Positions 26,926 through 36,376 are shown, counted from the stretch's first letter. The stretch is DNA of 64,000 nucleotides from Streptomyces brasiliensis (GCF_014647875.1 NZ_BMQA01000002.1:310001-374000); one strand, 5' to 3'. The notes: generated by a model not told the origin, from the sequence alone. Made by a program: numbers and translations.

Positions 26926-29900
26926 ATGGCAGCCATACACGAGGGCAGTGCTCTCGGCCTGCTCGACGAGGAGATCCGCGAGCAGCTCGGCGACACGGCA
27001 CGTTTCTCCGCGGGGCCCGCCGCCTCGCCACGCACCTTGGTCGATGTGTTCGAGGCGTCCGTGCGGTCGCATCCGGACGAACTCGCGCTGGACGACGGCA
27101 CGACCCGGCTCACCTACCGCGCGCTGGCCGTCGAGGTCGAGCGGCTGCGGCGGCGGCTGGCCGGGGCCGGGGTCGCCCTCGGCGACCGGGTGGGTGTGCG
27201 GGTTCCGTCCGGGGCCAATGAGCTGTACGTCGCGATCCTCGCCGTGCTGGCCGCCGGTGCCGCCTATGTCCCGGTCGACGCCGAGGACCCCGACGAGCGG
27301 GCCGAGCTGGTGTTCGGCGAGGCGGAGGTGCGGGCCGTCGTCGGTGCCGGGCATCAGCTGACCGTCGTCCCGGGCGAGCAGCCGCCTTCCGCCGGCGGGG
27401 ACGAGCAGCGGCCTTCCGCCGGCGCCGGCGGGCACCGGCTCACCGTCGGTGACGCCCAACGCCACCTCGCCTCGGGCGCCCCCGCCACCCGTCCCGGTCC
27501 CGAGCACGACGCCTGGATCATCTTCACCTCCGGGTCCACCGGGAAGCCCAAGGGTGTCGCTGTCACGCATCGCAGTGCCGCCGCCTTCGTGGACGCCGAG
27601 GCCGCTCTCTTCCTGACCGAGGAGCCGATCGCGCCCGGGGACCGGGTCATGGCGGGGCTGTCCGTCGCGTTCGACGCGTCGTGCGAGGAGATGTGGCTGG
27701 CCTGGCGGTACGGGGCCTGTCTGGTGCCGGTACCCCGGTCGCAGGTCCGCAGCGGTGCCGATCTCGGGCCCTGGCTGGTCGAGCAGGAGATCACGGTCGT
27801 CTCGACCGTGCCGACGCTGGCCGCGCTGTGGGAGCCGGAGACCCTGAACGACGTACGGCTGCTGATCTTCGGTGGCGAGGCCTGTCCGCCCGAGCTGGCG
27901 CAGCGGCTGGTGACGGAGGGGCGCGAGGTGTGGAACACCTACGGGCCCACCGAGGCGACCGTCGTGGCCTGTGCGGCGCTGATGACCGGCGAGGAGCCCG
28001 TGCGGATCGGGCTGCCGCTCGGCGGCTGGGAGCTCGCCGTCGTCGACGAAGGCGGGGAGCCCGTGCCGATGGGCGGCAGCGGGCAGCTGGTGATCGGCGG
28101 GGTCGGGCTCGCGCGGTACCTCGACGCAAAGAAGGACGCGGAGAAGTACGCGCCTCTCGAGTCGTTGGGCTGGGAACGGGCGTATCGGAGCGGTGACCTG
28201 GTGCGGGCCGACCCCGAGGGGCTGGTGTTCCTGGGGCGGGCGGACGAGCAGATCAAGCTCGGCGGGCGGCGCATCGAGCTGGGCGAGGTGGACGCCGCGC
28301 TGCAGGCGCTGCCCGGGGTCGCGGGCGCCGCCGCGGCGGTGCGTACCGCGCGCAGCGGCAACCAGTTGCTCGTCGGGTACGTCGTCACGCAGGACGGCTG
28401 GGACCACAAGGCCGCGGTCGAGAAGCTGCGCGCCGCCCTGCCCGCCGCCCTGGTTCCGCTGCTCGCGCCGGTCGGCGAGCTGCCGACGCGTACGTCCGGC
28501 AAGGTCGACCGCAATGCGCTGCCGTGGCCGCTGGAGGGGCTGGAGCAGCCCGCCGCCGAGCTGTACGGCACCGAGGCGTGGCTCGCCGAGCAGTGGGCGG
28601 ACGTCCTCGGCATCCCGGTGACCAGCGCGAGTGACGACTTCTTCGCGATCGGTGGCGGCAGCCTGGCCGCCGCCCAGCTCACCACCCGGCTGCGGACCCG
28701 TTATCCGAGCGCGGCCGTCCTCGACATCTACCAGCAGCCCGTGCTGCGCAAGCTGGCCCGGCGGCTGGAGGCCTCGGCGCAGGACGACGGGGCGCGGCGC
28801 ACGGTGGCGCCGGTTCCAGTCCGTGCCCAGGTGGTGCAGTCGCTGCTGCTCGTGCCCCTGTTCACGCTGCTCGGGCTGCGCTGGACGGTGGTGCTGGCCG
28901 CGGCGGGCAATCTGCTGCCCGGTCATACCTGGCTGCCGACCGCGCCCTGGTGGCTGCTCGCCGTCGGAGCGCTGCTGTTCTTCAGTCCGCCGGGGCGGAT
29001 CGCGCTCGCGGCGGGCGGCGCGCGGCTGCTGCTGCGCGGTCTGAAGCCGGGGCGGTATCCGCGCGGCGGAAGCGTCCATCTGCGGCTGTGGACCGCTGAG
29101 CGGCTGGCCGAGTTCACCGGGGCGACCTCCCTGACCGGGTCCTGGCTGGAGCGGTACGCGCGGGCGCTGGGCGCCAAGGTCGGCACCGAGGTGGATCTGC
29201 ACTCTCTGCCGCCGGTCACCGGGATGCTGAAGCTGGGTCGCGGCGCCGCCGTGGAGTCCGAGGTGGACCTCAGCGGGTACTGGCTGGACGGGGACCGGCT
29301 CGAGGTCGGCCAGGTCAAGGTCGGCGCGCATGCCGTCGTCGGGACGCGCAGCATGTTGTTCCCCGGCGCCCGGGTGGGCAAGCGGGCCGAGGTGGCGCCG
29401 GGCTCGGCGGTCACCCGGCAGGTGCCGACCGGGCAGCGCTGGGCGGGCGCGCCCGCCGTCAAGCTGGGCAAGGCCAAGCGGAACTGGCCCAAGGAGCGGC
29501 CACAGCGGGGCACGTACTGGCGGGTGATGTACGGCCTGACGGGCCTCGCGCTCAGTGCGCTGCCGGTCGTCGCGGGAGTGGCCGCGCTGCTGGTGGGCGC
29601 GCGTTTCGTACGGCCCGGCGACGGGCTCGGCGAGGCGCTTCGCGGCGCCGTGTACGCCCTGGTGCCGGCGACGCTGGCGTTCGGGCTGGCATACGCGCTG
29701 ATGATCCTCGTCGCCGTACGGCTGCTGAGCCTGGGGCTGCGCGCGGGAACGTATCCGACGCACAGCCGGGTCGGCTGGCAGGCCTGGACGGTCACGCAGC
29801 TGATGGACCGCTCCCGGGAGACACTGTTCCCGCTGTACGCAGGGCTCGTCACGCCGGTGTGGCTGCGGCTGCTCGGCATGCGGATCGGGCGGGGTGCCGA

Positions 29901-30882
29901 GGTGTCCACGGTGCTGGCCCTGCCCAGCCTGACGACGGTCGGTGACGGGGCGTTCCTGGCCGACGACACGCTGACCGCGCCGTACGAGCTGGGCGGCGGC
30001 TGGGTGCGGATCGGGCGTGCGGAGATCGGACGGCGGGCGTTCCTCGGGAACTCGGGGATGACCGCGCCGGGGCGGAGCGTGCCGGACGGCGGGCTCGTCG
30101 GTGTGCTGTCGGCGACTCCGAAGAAGGCGAAGAAAGGCACCTCGTATCTGGGGCTGCCGCCGGTGAAGCTGCCGCGCAGCGCGAGCGACGGCGACCAGAG
30201 CCGGACGTACGATCCGCCGGCGCGGCTGTTGTGGGCGCGCGGGCTGGTCGAGGCGTGCCGGATCGTGCCGGTGTTCTGCTCGGCGGCGCTGGCCGTGCTG
30301 ACGGTGGCGGCGCTGTGCGTGCTGGGTGTGTGGGCGCCCGTGCTGTCGGGGCTGGTGCTGCTCGCGGCGGGTGTCCTGGCGGCGCTCGTCTCGATCGTCG
30401 CGAAGTGGGTGCTCGTGGGCCGGCACCGGGGCGCGGAACATCCGCTGTGGAGCGGGTTCGTGTGGCGCAATGAGCTGGCGGACACGTTCGTCGAGGTGCT
30501 CGCGGTGCCGTGGCTGGCCGGTTCGGTGCCGGGGACGCCGGTGCTGACGGCGTGGCTGCGCGGGCTGGGGGCGCGGATCGGTCGGGGTGTGTGGGTGGAG
30601 AGCTACTGGCTGCCCGAGACGGATCTGGTGACCCTGGAGGACGCGGCGACCGTCAACCGTGGCTGTGTCCTGCAGACGCACCTCTTCCACGACCGGATCT
30701 TGAGGACGGATACTGTGGTTCTCCGTGAGGGCGCCACGCTGGGTCCTGGCGGGATCGTGCTGCCCGGCAGCACGGTCGGGGCCCGTACGACGCTGGGTCC
30801 CGCGTCGCTCGTCATGGCCGCGGAGTCCGTCCCGGACGACACCCGCTGGCTGGGCAACCCGATCGAGGCATGGCGCTCCTGA
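26926..30882 (+). CDS. Pls/PosA-family single-module non-ribosomal peptide synthetase (poly-amino-acid synthetase-like)
   Basis: A 1318-aa membrane enzyme, almost the same length as the epsilon-poly-L-lysine synthetase Pls. About 40-525 is an adenylation domain (IIFTSGSTGKPKGVA, GLSVAFDASCEEMW, WNTYGPTEATVVA, YRSGDL, and the Lys in RTSGKVDRNALP). About 540-610 is a carrier domain with the phosphopantetheine Ser579 in FFAIGGGSL. The rest alternates about six membrane helices (640-700, 865-940, 1110-1165) with three left-handed-beta-helix-like tandem domains, the TIGR02353-type terminal region. By hand alignment to GrsA the specificity positions read roughly D-A-E-S-I-G-T-V; a Glu in the pocket suits a basic amino acid, but the substrate is inferred. 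The M1 peptidase gene overlaps its end. Confidence 0.85.
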   Translation: MAAIHEGSALGLLDEEIREQLGDTARFSAGPAASPRTLVDVFEASVRSHPDELALDDGTTRLTYRALAVEVERLRRRLAGAGVALGDRVGVRVPSGANELYVAILAVLAAGAAYVPVDAEDPDERAELVFGEAEVRAVVGAGHQLTVVPGEQPPSAGGDEQRPSAGAGGHRLTVGDAQRHLASGAPATRPGPEHDAWIIFTSGSTGKPKGVAVTHRSAAAFVDAEAALFLTEEPIAPGDRVMAGLSVAFDASCEEMWLAWRYGACLVPVPRSQVRSGADLGPWLVEQEITVVSTVPTLAALWEPETLNDVRLLIFGGEACPPELAQRLVTEGREVWNTYGPTEATVVACAALMTGEEPVRIGLPLGGWELAVVDEGGEPVPMGGSGQLVIGGVGLARYLDAKKDAEKYAPLESLGWERAYRSGDLVRADPEGLVFLGRADEQIKLGGRRIELGEVDAALQALPGVAGAAAAVRTARSGNQLLVGYVVTQDGWDHKAAVEKLRAALPAALVPLLAPVGELPTRTSGKVDRNALPWPLEGLEQPAAELYGTEAWLAEQWADVLGIPVTSASDDFFAIGGGSLAAAQLTTRLRTRYPSAAVLDIYQQPVLRKLARRLEASAQDDGARRTVAPVPVRAQVVQSLLLVPLFTLLGLRWTVVLAAAGNLLPGHTWLPTAPWWLLAVGALLFFSPPGRIALAAGGARLLLRGLKPGRYPRGGSVHLRLWTAERLAEFTGATSLTGSWLERYARALGAKVGTEVDLHSLPPVTGMLKLGRGAAVESEVDLSGYWLDGDRLEVGQVKVGAHAVVGTRSMLFPGARVGKRAEVAPGSAVTRQVPTGQRWAGAPAVKLGKAKRNWPKERPQRGTYWRVMYGLTGLALSALPVVAGVAALLVGARFVRPGDGLGEALRGAVYALVPATLAFGLAYALMILVAVRLLSLGLRAGTYPTHSRVGWQAWTVTQLMDRSRETLFPLYAGLVTPVWLRLLGMRIGRGAEVSTVLALPSLTTVGDGAFLADDTLTAPYELGGGWVRIGRAEIGRRAFLGNSGMTAPGRSVPDGGLVGVLSATPKKAKKGTSYLGLPPVKLPRSASDGDQSRTYDPPARLLWARGLVEACRIVPVFCSAALAVLTVAALCVLGVWAPVLSGLVLLAAGVLAALVSIVAKWVLVGRHRGAEHPLWSGFVWRNELADTFVEVLAVPWLAGSVPGTPVLTAWLRGLGARIGRGVWVESYWLPETDLVTLEDAATVNRGCVLQTHLFHDRILRTDTVVLREGATLGPGGIVLPGSTVGARTTLGPASLVMAAESVPDDTRWLGNPIEAWRS
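27376..27424 (+). repeat. Short in-frame direct repeat in the adenylation domain
   Basis: Two 22-bp copies of gagcagcSgccttccgccgg-type sequence, 27 bp apart, encode EQPPSAGG and EQRPSAGA. They form a low-complexity loop at about residues 151-166 that is probably a surface insertion. Confidence 0.7.
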
Positions 30883-32303
30883 ACGCGGGACGGCTCGATC
30901 CGGTGGGTGGTGCGGCGCCGGACCGGAGGTCGAGCACAGCGCAGGGAGCAGACGCGGCAGTGGCAGTTCAGCAGGCAGTGGGTCAGGACCCGTACTTCCC
31001 GGCCAACGGCGATCCCCGGTACCGGGTGCACCGCTACGAGCTCACGCTGGACTACCGCCCCGGCCCCAACCGCCTGGCGGGCACGGCCCGGATCAACGCC
31101 ATCGCCGGCCGGGCCCCGCTGACCGAGTTCCAGCTGAACCTGGCCGACTTCAAGATCGGCCGGGTGCGGGTGGACGAGCGCCAGACGCACTACACGCACC
31201 GTGGCGGCAGGCTGCGGGTGCGGCCCGCGAAGCCGGTGCGGGCCGGGGCCGCGTTCACCGTCGAGGTGCACTGGTCGGGCAACCCCAAGCCGGTGGCCAG
31301 CCCGTGGGGCGGGCTCGGCTGGGAGGAGCTGACGGACGGGGCGCTGGTGGCGAGCCAGCCGGTCGGGGCGCCGTCCTGGTACCCGTGCAACGACCGGCCG
31401 GCCGACAAGGCGTCGTATCTGATCTCGGTGACGACTCCGTCGGCGTACTCGGTGGTGGCGGGCGGGCGGCTGCTGACGCGGACGGCGAAGGCCTCGACGA
31501 CCACCTGGGTGTACGAGCAGTCGGCGCCGACGTCGAGCTATCTCGTCGGGCTGGCGATCGGCAAGTACCAGACGGTGCTGCTGGGCGACCCGGGGCCGGG
31601 CGGGGTGCCGCAGCACGGGCACATCCCGGCGCATCTGCTCCCGGAGTTCTCGCGGGACTTCGCGCGGCAGCCCGCGATGATGGAGCTGTTCCAGGAGCTG
31701 TTCGGGCCGTACCCGTTCGAGGAGTACGCGGTCGTGGTGACCGACGAGGAACTCGATGTCCCTGTCGAGGCACAGGGGTTGTCGCTGTTCGGCGCCAACC
31801 ATGTGGACGGGGCGCGGGGTTCGGAGCGGCTGGTCGCGCACGAGCTGGCGCACCAGTGGTTCGGGAACAGCGTGTCCATCGCCGACTGGCGGCACATCTG
31901 GCTGAACGAGGGGTTCGCCAAGTACGCGGAGTGGTTGTGGTCGGAGCGCTCGGGCGGCCGCAGCGCGCACCAACTGGCCGCCGCCGCACATCGGTTGCTG
32001 TCGGACCAGCCGCAGGACCTGCGCCTCGCCGACCCGGGCCGCAAGGCGATGTTCGACGACCGCCTCTACGAACGCGGTGGCCTGACCCTGCACGCGATCC
32101 GCTGCGCCCTGGGCGACGAGGCGTTCTTCCTGATGCTGCGCAGCTGGGTCCGGCTGCACCGGGGCGGCTCGGTGACCACTCCGGCCCTCGTCTCCCACGT
32201 GTCCCGCTTCGCGGACGAGCCGGCGGACGCCCTGTTCGAGGCGTGGGTGTACGGGGGGCCGTTGCCACCGCTGCCCTTGCCGGGCACACGTACGGCCGTC
32301 TAG
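30870..32303 (+). CDS. M1-family zinc metallopeptidase (candidate poly-amino-acid-degrading enzyme)
   Basis: A 477-aa gluzincin. The zinc site is HELAHQWFGN (His324, Glu325, His328) with the third ligand in WLNEGFAKY (Glu347), exactly 18 residues later. The exopeptidase motif usually GAMEN is divergent (PVEAQGLSLF). An N-terminal beta domain covers about 40-230; it is shorter than full M1 aminopeptidases and lacks their long C-terminal domain. It overlaps the synthetase gene by 13 bp, so they are co-translated. As I recall, the PldII epsilon-poly-lysine-degrading enzyme is an M1-type enzyme found beside pls. A later GTG at 30960 is a possible alternative start. Confidence 0.85.
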   Translation: MALLNAGRLDPVGGAAPDRRSSTAQGADAAVAVQQAVGQDPYFPANGDPRYRVHRYELTLDYRPGPNRLAGTARINAIAGRAPLTEFQLNLADFKIGRVRVDERQTHYTHRGGRLRVRPAKPVRAGAAFTVEVHWSGNPKPVASPWGGLGWEELTDGALVASQPVGAPSWYPCNDRPADKASYLISVTTPSAYSVVAGGRLLTRTAKASTTTWVYEQSAPTSSYLVGLAIGKYQTVLLGDPGPGGVPQHGHIPAHLLPEFSRDFARQPAMMELFQELFGPYPFEEYAVVVTDEELDVPVEAQGLSLFGANHVDGARGSERLVAHELAHQWFGNSVSIADWRHIWLNEGFAKYAEWLWSERSGGRSAHQLAAAAHRLLSDQPQDLRLADPGRKAMFDDRLYERGGLTLHAIRCALGDEAFFLMLRSWVRLHRGGSVTTPALVSHVSRFADEPADALFEAWVYGGPLPPLPLPGTRTAV

Positions 32304-32307
32304 GACA

Positions 32308-32730
32308 ATGGCGGTCATGACCACACGTTCCTGTCCCTGCGGCCTGCCCGAGTCCTACGCGAAGTGTTGTGGGCGATATCTCCCCCAGTCTCGAACACGC
32401 TCGACCGGGGAGACCCCCATCGGTGCCGCCGCAGCTCCGACCGCCGAGGCGCTCATGCGGTCGCGGTACTGTGCGTTCGTCGTGGGGGACGCGGGGTATC
32501 TGTTGCGGACCTGGCATCCGCGGACGCGGCCCGCGCGGCTGGAGTTGGATGCCGGGATGCGGTGGACGGGGCTCGAGGTGCTGGACGCTCGGGACGGGTC
32601 GGCCTTCCACTCCACCGGGACCGTGACCTTTCGGGCGTCCTACCGGGGTGGCTCGCTGCACGAGCGGAGTCGGTTCGAGCGGGTCGGCGGGGCCTGGGTG
32701 TACGTCGACGGGGACTTCCTCGAGGACTAG
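32308..32730 (+). CDS. YchJ family protein (UPF0225, SEC-C motif)
   Basis: A 140-aa protein with an N-terminal zinc-binding SEC-C motif (CPCGLPESYAKCCGRYL) followed by a small NTF2-like domain (TAEALMRSRYCAFVVGDAGYL, RASYRGGSLHERSRF). Role unknown; SEC-C motifs often mediate interaction with other proteins. The ATG at 32308 or the ATG three codons later could be the start. It begins 5 bp after the M1 peptidase gene and may share its transcript. Confidence 0.85.
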   Translation: MAVMTTRSCPCGLPESYAKCCGRYLPQSRTRSTGETPIGAAAAPTAEALMRSRYCAFVVGDAGYLLRTWHPRTRPARLELDAGMRWTGLEVLDARDGSAFHSTGTVTFRASYRGGSLHERSRFERVGGAWVYVDGDFLED

Positions 32731-32754
32731 GCGGCGAGAACTCTCCTCACCCGG

Positions 32755-33462
32755 CTAGGACTTCGGGACCAGGATGTCCAGTTCCTGAAGCGCTCCTACC
32801 GTGATCTCCCGGGTGAGTTGTTCCGCGCGGGTCGCGTCGCCCTCGCGCACCGCCTCCGCGACCTGGACGTGCAGGGTGACGGCGGCCGGGTCGGGGTCCT
32901 CGAACATGACCTCGTGGTGGGTGCGGCCGGCCAGGACCTCGGCGACGACGTCACCGAGGCGCGCGAACATCTCGTTGCCGGACGCCGTGAGGATCACTCG
33001 GTGGAAGGCGATGTCATGGATCAGGTACGCCTCCAGCTTGTGGCCGCGGGAGTTGGCGACCATGCCGAGCGCGCACTCGGTGAGCTCGGCGCACTGCTCC
33101 GCCGTGGCGTTCGCCGCGGTCAGGCCCGCCGCGACCGGTTCGATCGCCGAGCGCAGCACGGTGAGTGAGCGCAGCTGATGCGGGCGGTCGGCGCCCGCGA
33201 GGCGCCAGCGGATGACCTGCGGGTCGTAGACGTTCCACTCGCACTTGGGCAGCACCGTCACGCCCACCCTGCGGCGCGATTCGACGAGGTGCATGGACTC
33301 CAGGACGCGCACCGCCTCGCGCATCACGGACCGGGACACCTCGAAGTGCTGGGCCAGTTCGTCCGTCCGAAGGACGCTGCCCGCCGGGTACTCACCCGCC
33401 GTGATCGCGGGACCAAGGGTGCCCAGTACATGGCCGTGCAGCCCTCGGCCCGGTGTGCTCAT
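32755..33462 (-). CDS. gntR: GntR-family (FadR subfamily) regulator of gluconate genes
   Basis: A 235-aa repressor. The winged helix (about 10-72) has YPAGSVLRTDELAQHFEVSR and a beta-wing ending RRRVGVTVLP. The C-terminal FCD domain (about 85-225) has metal-type Asp/His in IHDIAFHRVIL and LHVQVAEAV. It is divergent from gntK-gntP-idnO-idnD, and the orthologue (SCO1678 as I recall) represses gluconate uptake and phosphorylation. ATG at 33462 used. An AAGTC-A-GACTT palindrome at 33497-33507 between the divergent genes is the likely site. Confidence 0.87.
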   Translation of the reverse strand: MSTPGRGLHGHVLGTLGPAITAGEYPAGSVLRTDELAQHFEVSRSVMREAVRVLESMHLVESRRRVGVTVLPKCEWNVYDPQVIRWRLAGADRPHQLRSLTVLRSAIEPVAAGLTAANATAEQCAELTECALGMVANSRGHKLEAYLIHDIAFHRVILTASGNEMFARLGDVVAEVLAGRTHHEVMFEDPDPAAVTLHVQVAEAVREGDATRAEQLTREITVGALQELDILVPKS

Positions 33463-33496
33463 GCACACAGAGTACGGGGCGGATCACAGGAACAAA

Positions 33497-33507
33497 AAGT
33501 CAGACTT
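33497..33507. promoter_or_regulatory. Probable GntR operator
   Basis: aagtcagactt is a perfect palindrome with the GTC-N-GAC core typical of FadR-subfamily sites, in an AT-rich patch between divergent gntR and gntK. Confidence 0.6.
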
Positions 33508-33605
33508 ATTTGTCACAGAGTCTTGAATTCGTAGTACCTAATGGGTTTCATCTACGCGACGTCAGCAGCCAGACGTCCAGCGTCGAAGAAGACAGCGAGG
33601 CAGCA

Positions 33606-34124
33606 ATGAGCACCCCCCACGTCGTCGTGGTCATGGGCGTCGCCGGCACGGGCAAGACCACCATCGGTCCCCTGCTCGCCGCCCGGCTCGGCGTCCCCTA
33701 CGCCGAGGGCGACGACTTCCACCCCCAGGCGAACATCGCCAAGATGACGGCCGGGATCCCGCTCGACGACGAGGACAGGTGGCCGTGGCTCGACGCCATC
33801 GGCAGCTGGGCTCACGGTCGGGCCGGGCTCGGCGGGGTGGTCAGCAGCTCCGCACTGAAGCGGTCGTATCGGGACCGTCTGCGCGCGGAGGCGCCCGGTG
33901 TGGTGTTCGTACACCTCACGGGCGACCGCAAGCTCATCGAGGACCGCATGGCCCACCGGCACGGGCACTTCATGCCGACCTCGCTGCTGGACTCCCAGTT
34001 CGCCACGCTCCAGCCCCTGGAGCCGGACGAGGTGGGGGTCGCCGTGGACGTCTCCGGCAGCCCCGAGGAGATCACCGAGCGGGCCGTCGAGGCGCTCGCC
34101 ACGCTTCCCGACGCGGCACGGTAA
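33606..34124 (+). CDS. gntK: Gluconokinase
   Basis: A 172-aa kinase making 6-phosphogluconate from gluconate and ATP. The P-loop GVAGTGKTTIG lies at about residues 11-21. The gluconate-pocket pattern EGDDFHPQANIAKM follows, then DRWPWLDAIGSW and VFVHLTGDRKLIEDRM. Length and motifs match the small thermoresistant-type GntK. It is the first gene of the operon, 65 bp before the permease. Regulation is presumably by the divergent GntR. Confidence 0.95.
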   Translation: MSTPHVVVVMGVAGTGKTTIGPLLAARLGVPYAEGDDFHPQANIAKMTAGIPLDDEDRWPWLDAIGSWAHGRAGLGGVVSSSALKRSYRDRLRAEAPGVVFVHLTGDRKLIEDRMAHRHGHFMPTSLLDSQFATLQPLEPDEVGVAVDVSGSPEEITERAVEALATLPDAAR

Positions 34125-34189
34125 CCACCCCTACCGCACCCCCCACCGCAGCAACACCCCCCAGTCCCCTTATCTGCAAGGAAACCTCC

Positions 34190-35587
34190 GTGACCAGACT
34201 CAGCGTCGAGGTGCTGGCAGCGGACGCGGTCCAGCCGATCACCTCGGCAGGCCACGCCCAGCTGGGCATCGCCGTGCTGGCGGCCTTCGCCGTCATCATT
34301 CTGCTCATCACCCAGTTCAAGCTTCACGCCTTCCTGGCCCTGACCATCGGCTCGCTCGCCCTGGGCGCGTTCGCCGGGGCACCGCTCGACAAGGCGATCA
34401 CCAGCTTCACCACCGGCCTCGGCTCCACGGTCGCCGGTGTCGGTGTGCTCATCGCGCTCGGCGCGATCCTCGGCAAGCTCCTCGCCGACTCCGGCGGCGC
34501 GGACCAGATCGTCGACACGATCCTCGCCAAGGCCGGTGGCCGGGCGATGCCGTGGGCGATGGTGCTGATCGCCTCCGTGATCGGTCTGCCGCTGTTCTTC
34601 GAGGTCGGCATCGTGCTGCTGATCCCGGTCGTCCTGATGGTCGCCAAGCGCGGCAACTACTCACTGATGCGCATCGGCATCCCGGCGCTCGCGGGCCTGT
34701 CCGTGATGCACGGTCTCGTGCCGCCGCACCCCGGCCCGCTGGTCGCGATCGACGCGGTCGGCGCCAACCTGGGTGTCACGCTGGCGTTCGGCGTGCTCAT
34801 CGCCATCCCGACGGTGATCATCGCCGGTCCGCTCTTCTCCAAGGTCGCCGCCCGCTGGGCGGACGTCCCGGTCCCGGACCGGATGCTCCCGCCGCGCGCC
34901 TCCGAGGACCTGAAGAAGCGCCCCGGCTTCTTCCCCACCCTGGCCACGGTTCTGCTGCCCGTCGTGCTGATGCTGTCCAAGGCGCTGGTCGACCTCATCA
35001 TCGACGACGCGGCCGACACCACCCAACGCGTCTTCGACGTGATCGGTTCCCCGCTGATAGCCCTGCTCGCCGCCGTGATCGTCGCCATGTTCACGCTGGG
35101 CCGGCCCGCCGGGTTCAGCAGGGCGCGGCTCTCGCAGACGGTCGAGAAGGGTCTCATGCCCATCGCGGGCATCCTGCTGATCGTCGGCGCGGGCGGCGGC
35201 TTCAAGCAGACGCTGATCGACTCCGGCGTCGGCCAGATGATCCTGGACGTCTCCAAGGACTGGTCGATCCCGGCTCTGTTGCTGGCCTGGCTGATCGCCG
35301 TGGCGATCCGGCTCGCGACCGGTTCCGCGACGGTGGCGACCGTCTCCGCCGCCGGTCTCGTGGCCCCGCTGGCCGCCGACATGTCGACGACCCACGCGGC
35401 CCTGCTGGTCCTGGCCATCGGCGCCGGCTCGCTCTTCTTCAGCCATGTCAACGACGCGGGCTTCTGGCTGGTGAAGGAGTACTTCGGGCTGAGCGTCGGG
35501 CAGACGCTCAAGACCTGGTCGATCATGGAGACCATCATCTCCGTGGTCGCGGGCGCTCTGGTCCTCCTGTTGTCCCTCGTGGTCTAG
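34190..35587 (+). CDS. gntP: Gluconate:H+ symporter, GntP family
   Basis: A 465-aa inner-membrane permease with about 12-14 hydrophobic segments along the whole chain. Family landmarks are GLPLFFEVGIVLLIPV, HGLVPPHPGPLVAI and SLFFSHVNDAGFWLVKEYFG. GTG start at 34190 preceded by AAGGAAA. It lies between gntK and the dehydrogenase genes; import of gluconate or the related idonate is the expected role. Confidence 0.94.
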   Translation: MTRLSVEVLAADAVQPITSAGHAQLGIAVLAAFAVIILLITQFKLHAFLALTIGSLALGAFAGAPLDKAITSFTTGLGSTVAGVGVLIALGAILGKLLADSGGADQIVDTILAKAGGRAMPWAMVLIASVIGLPLFFEVGIVLLIPVVLMVAKRGNYSLMRIGIPALAGLSVMHGLVPPHPGPLVAIDAVGANLGVTLAFGVLIAIPTVIIAGPLFSKVAARWADVPVPDRMLPPRASEDLKKRPGFFPTLATVLLPVVLMLSKALVDLIIDDAADTTQRVFDVIGSPLIALLAAVIVAMFTLGRPAGFSRARLSQTVEKGLMPIAGILLIVGAGGGFKQTLIDSGVGQMILDVSKDWSIPALLLAWLIAVAIRLATGSATVATVSAAGLVAPLAADMSTTHAALLVLAIGAGSLFFSHVNDAGFWLVKEYFGLSVGQTLKTWSIMETIISVVAGALVLLLSLVV

Positions 35588-35600
35588 GAACGGTACGGCG

Positions 35601-36362
35601 ATGACGGCTCACCCCCTCTTCGACATCAGCGGCCGCAGGGCCCTGGTCACCGGCTCCAGCCGCGGCATCGGGCTCGCTCTGGCCCGCGGGCTGCTGGAGG
35701 CCGGCTGCACGGTGGTGCTCAACGGACGTGACACCGACCGGCTCGAGGAGGCCGCCGCGGCGCTGCCCGGCGACGTCCACACGGCCGCGTTCGACGTGAC
35801 CGACGGGCCCTCGGTGGCCGCGGGCACAGCCGAGGTCGAGGAGCGGGTGGGCCCGCTGGACATCCTGGTCAACAACGCGGGGATGCAACTGCGCGCCCCG
35901 CTCCTGGAGTTCACGGACCCGGACTGGCACCGGATCCTGGACACCAACCTCACGAGCGCGTTCCTCGTCGGCCGCGAGGTCGCCCGGGGCATGACGGAAC
36001 GCGGGCGCGGCAAGATCATCAACATCTGCTCGCTGCAGAGCGAGGTGGTCCGCCCCGGGATCGCACCGTACGCGGCGACCAAGGGCGCGCTGAAGATGCT
36101 CACCAAGGGCATGTGCGCGGACTGGGGCCCGTACGGCGTGCAGGTCAACGGGCTCGGCCCCGGCTACATCGAGACCGAGCTGACCGAACCCCTCGTCGAG
36201 GACGAGGAGTTCAGCGCCTGGGTGCGCCGCCGCACCCCGGCCGGCCGCTGGGGCCGTACCGAGGACCTGGTGGGCGGGCTGCTCTACCTCGCCTCCCCGG
36301 CCGCCGACTTCGTGGGCGGGCAGGTCCTCTACATCGACGGCGGCATGACGAGCGTGTTGTGA
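35601..36362 (+). CDS. idnO: Gluconate 5-dehydrogenase (short-chain dehydrogenase)
   Basis: A 253-aa SDR with the NAD(P) motif TGSSRGIGLALA at about 18-29, NNAG at about 91-94 and the catalytic Ser/Tyr/Lys set (SLQSEVVRPGIAPYAATKGAL). It should reduce 5-keto-D-gluconate to D-gluconate. It starts 13 bp after gntP and lies 14 bp before the idonate dehydrogenase gene, matching the idonate-to-gluconate route. Confidence 0.85.
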   Translation: MTAHPLFDISGRRALVTGSSRGIGLALARGLLEAGCTVVLNGRDTDRLEEAAAALPGDVHTAAFDVTDGPSVAAGTAEVEERVGPLDILVNNAGMQLRAPLLEFTDPDWHRILDTNLTSAFLVGREVARGMTERGRGKIINICSLQSEVVRPGIAPYAATKGALKMLTKGMCADWGPYGVQVNGLGPGYIETELTEPLVEDEEFSAWVRRRTPAGRWGRTEDLVGGLLYLASPAADFVGGQVLYIDGGMTSVL

Positions 36363-36376
36363 AAGGGGCTCCGGGA

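Noticed and set aside
26812..30690. A 1292-codon frame antisense to the Pls-like synthetase.
   Set aside because: Arg/Gln/His/Pro-rich with no motif; the plus strand has intact adenylation and carrier motifs.
26926..30882. The Pls-like gene as part of a larger NRPS cluster.
   Set aside because: No condensation domain, thioesterase, MbtH-like or tailoring genes are nearby; it is a single self-contained module.
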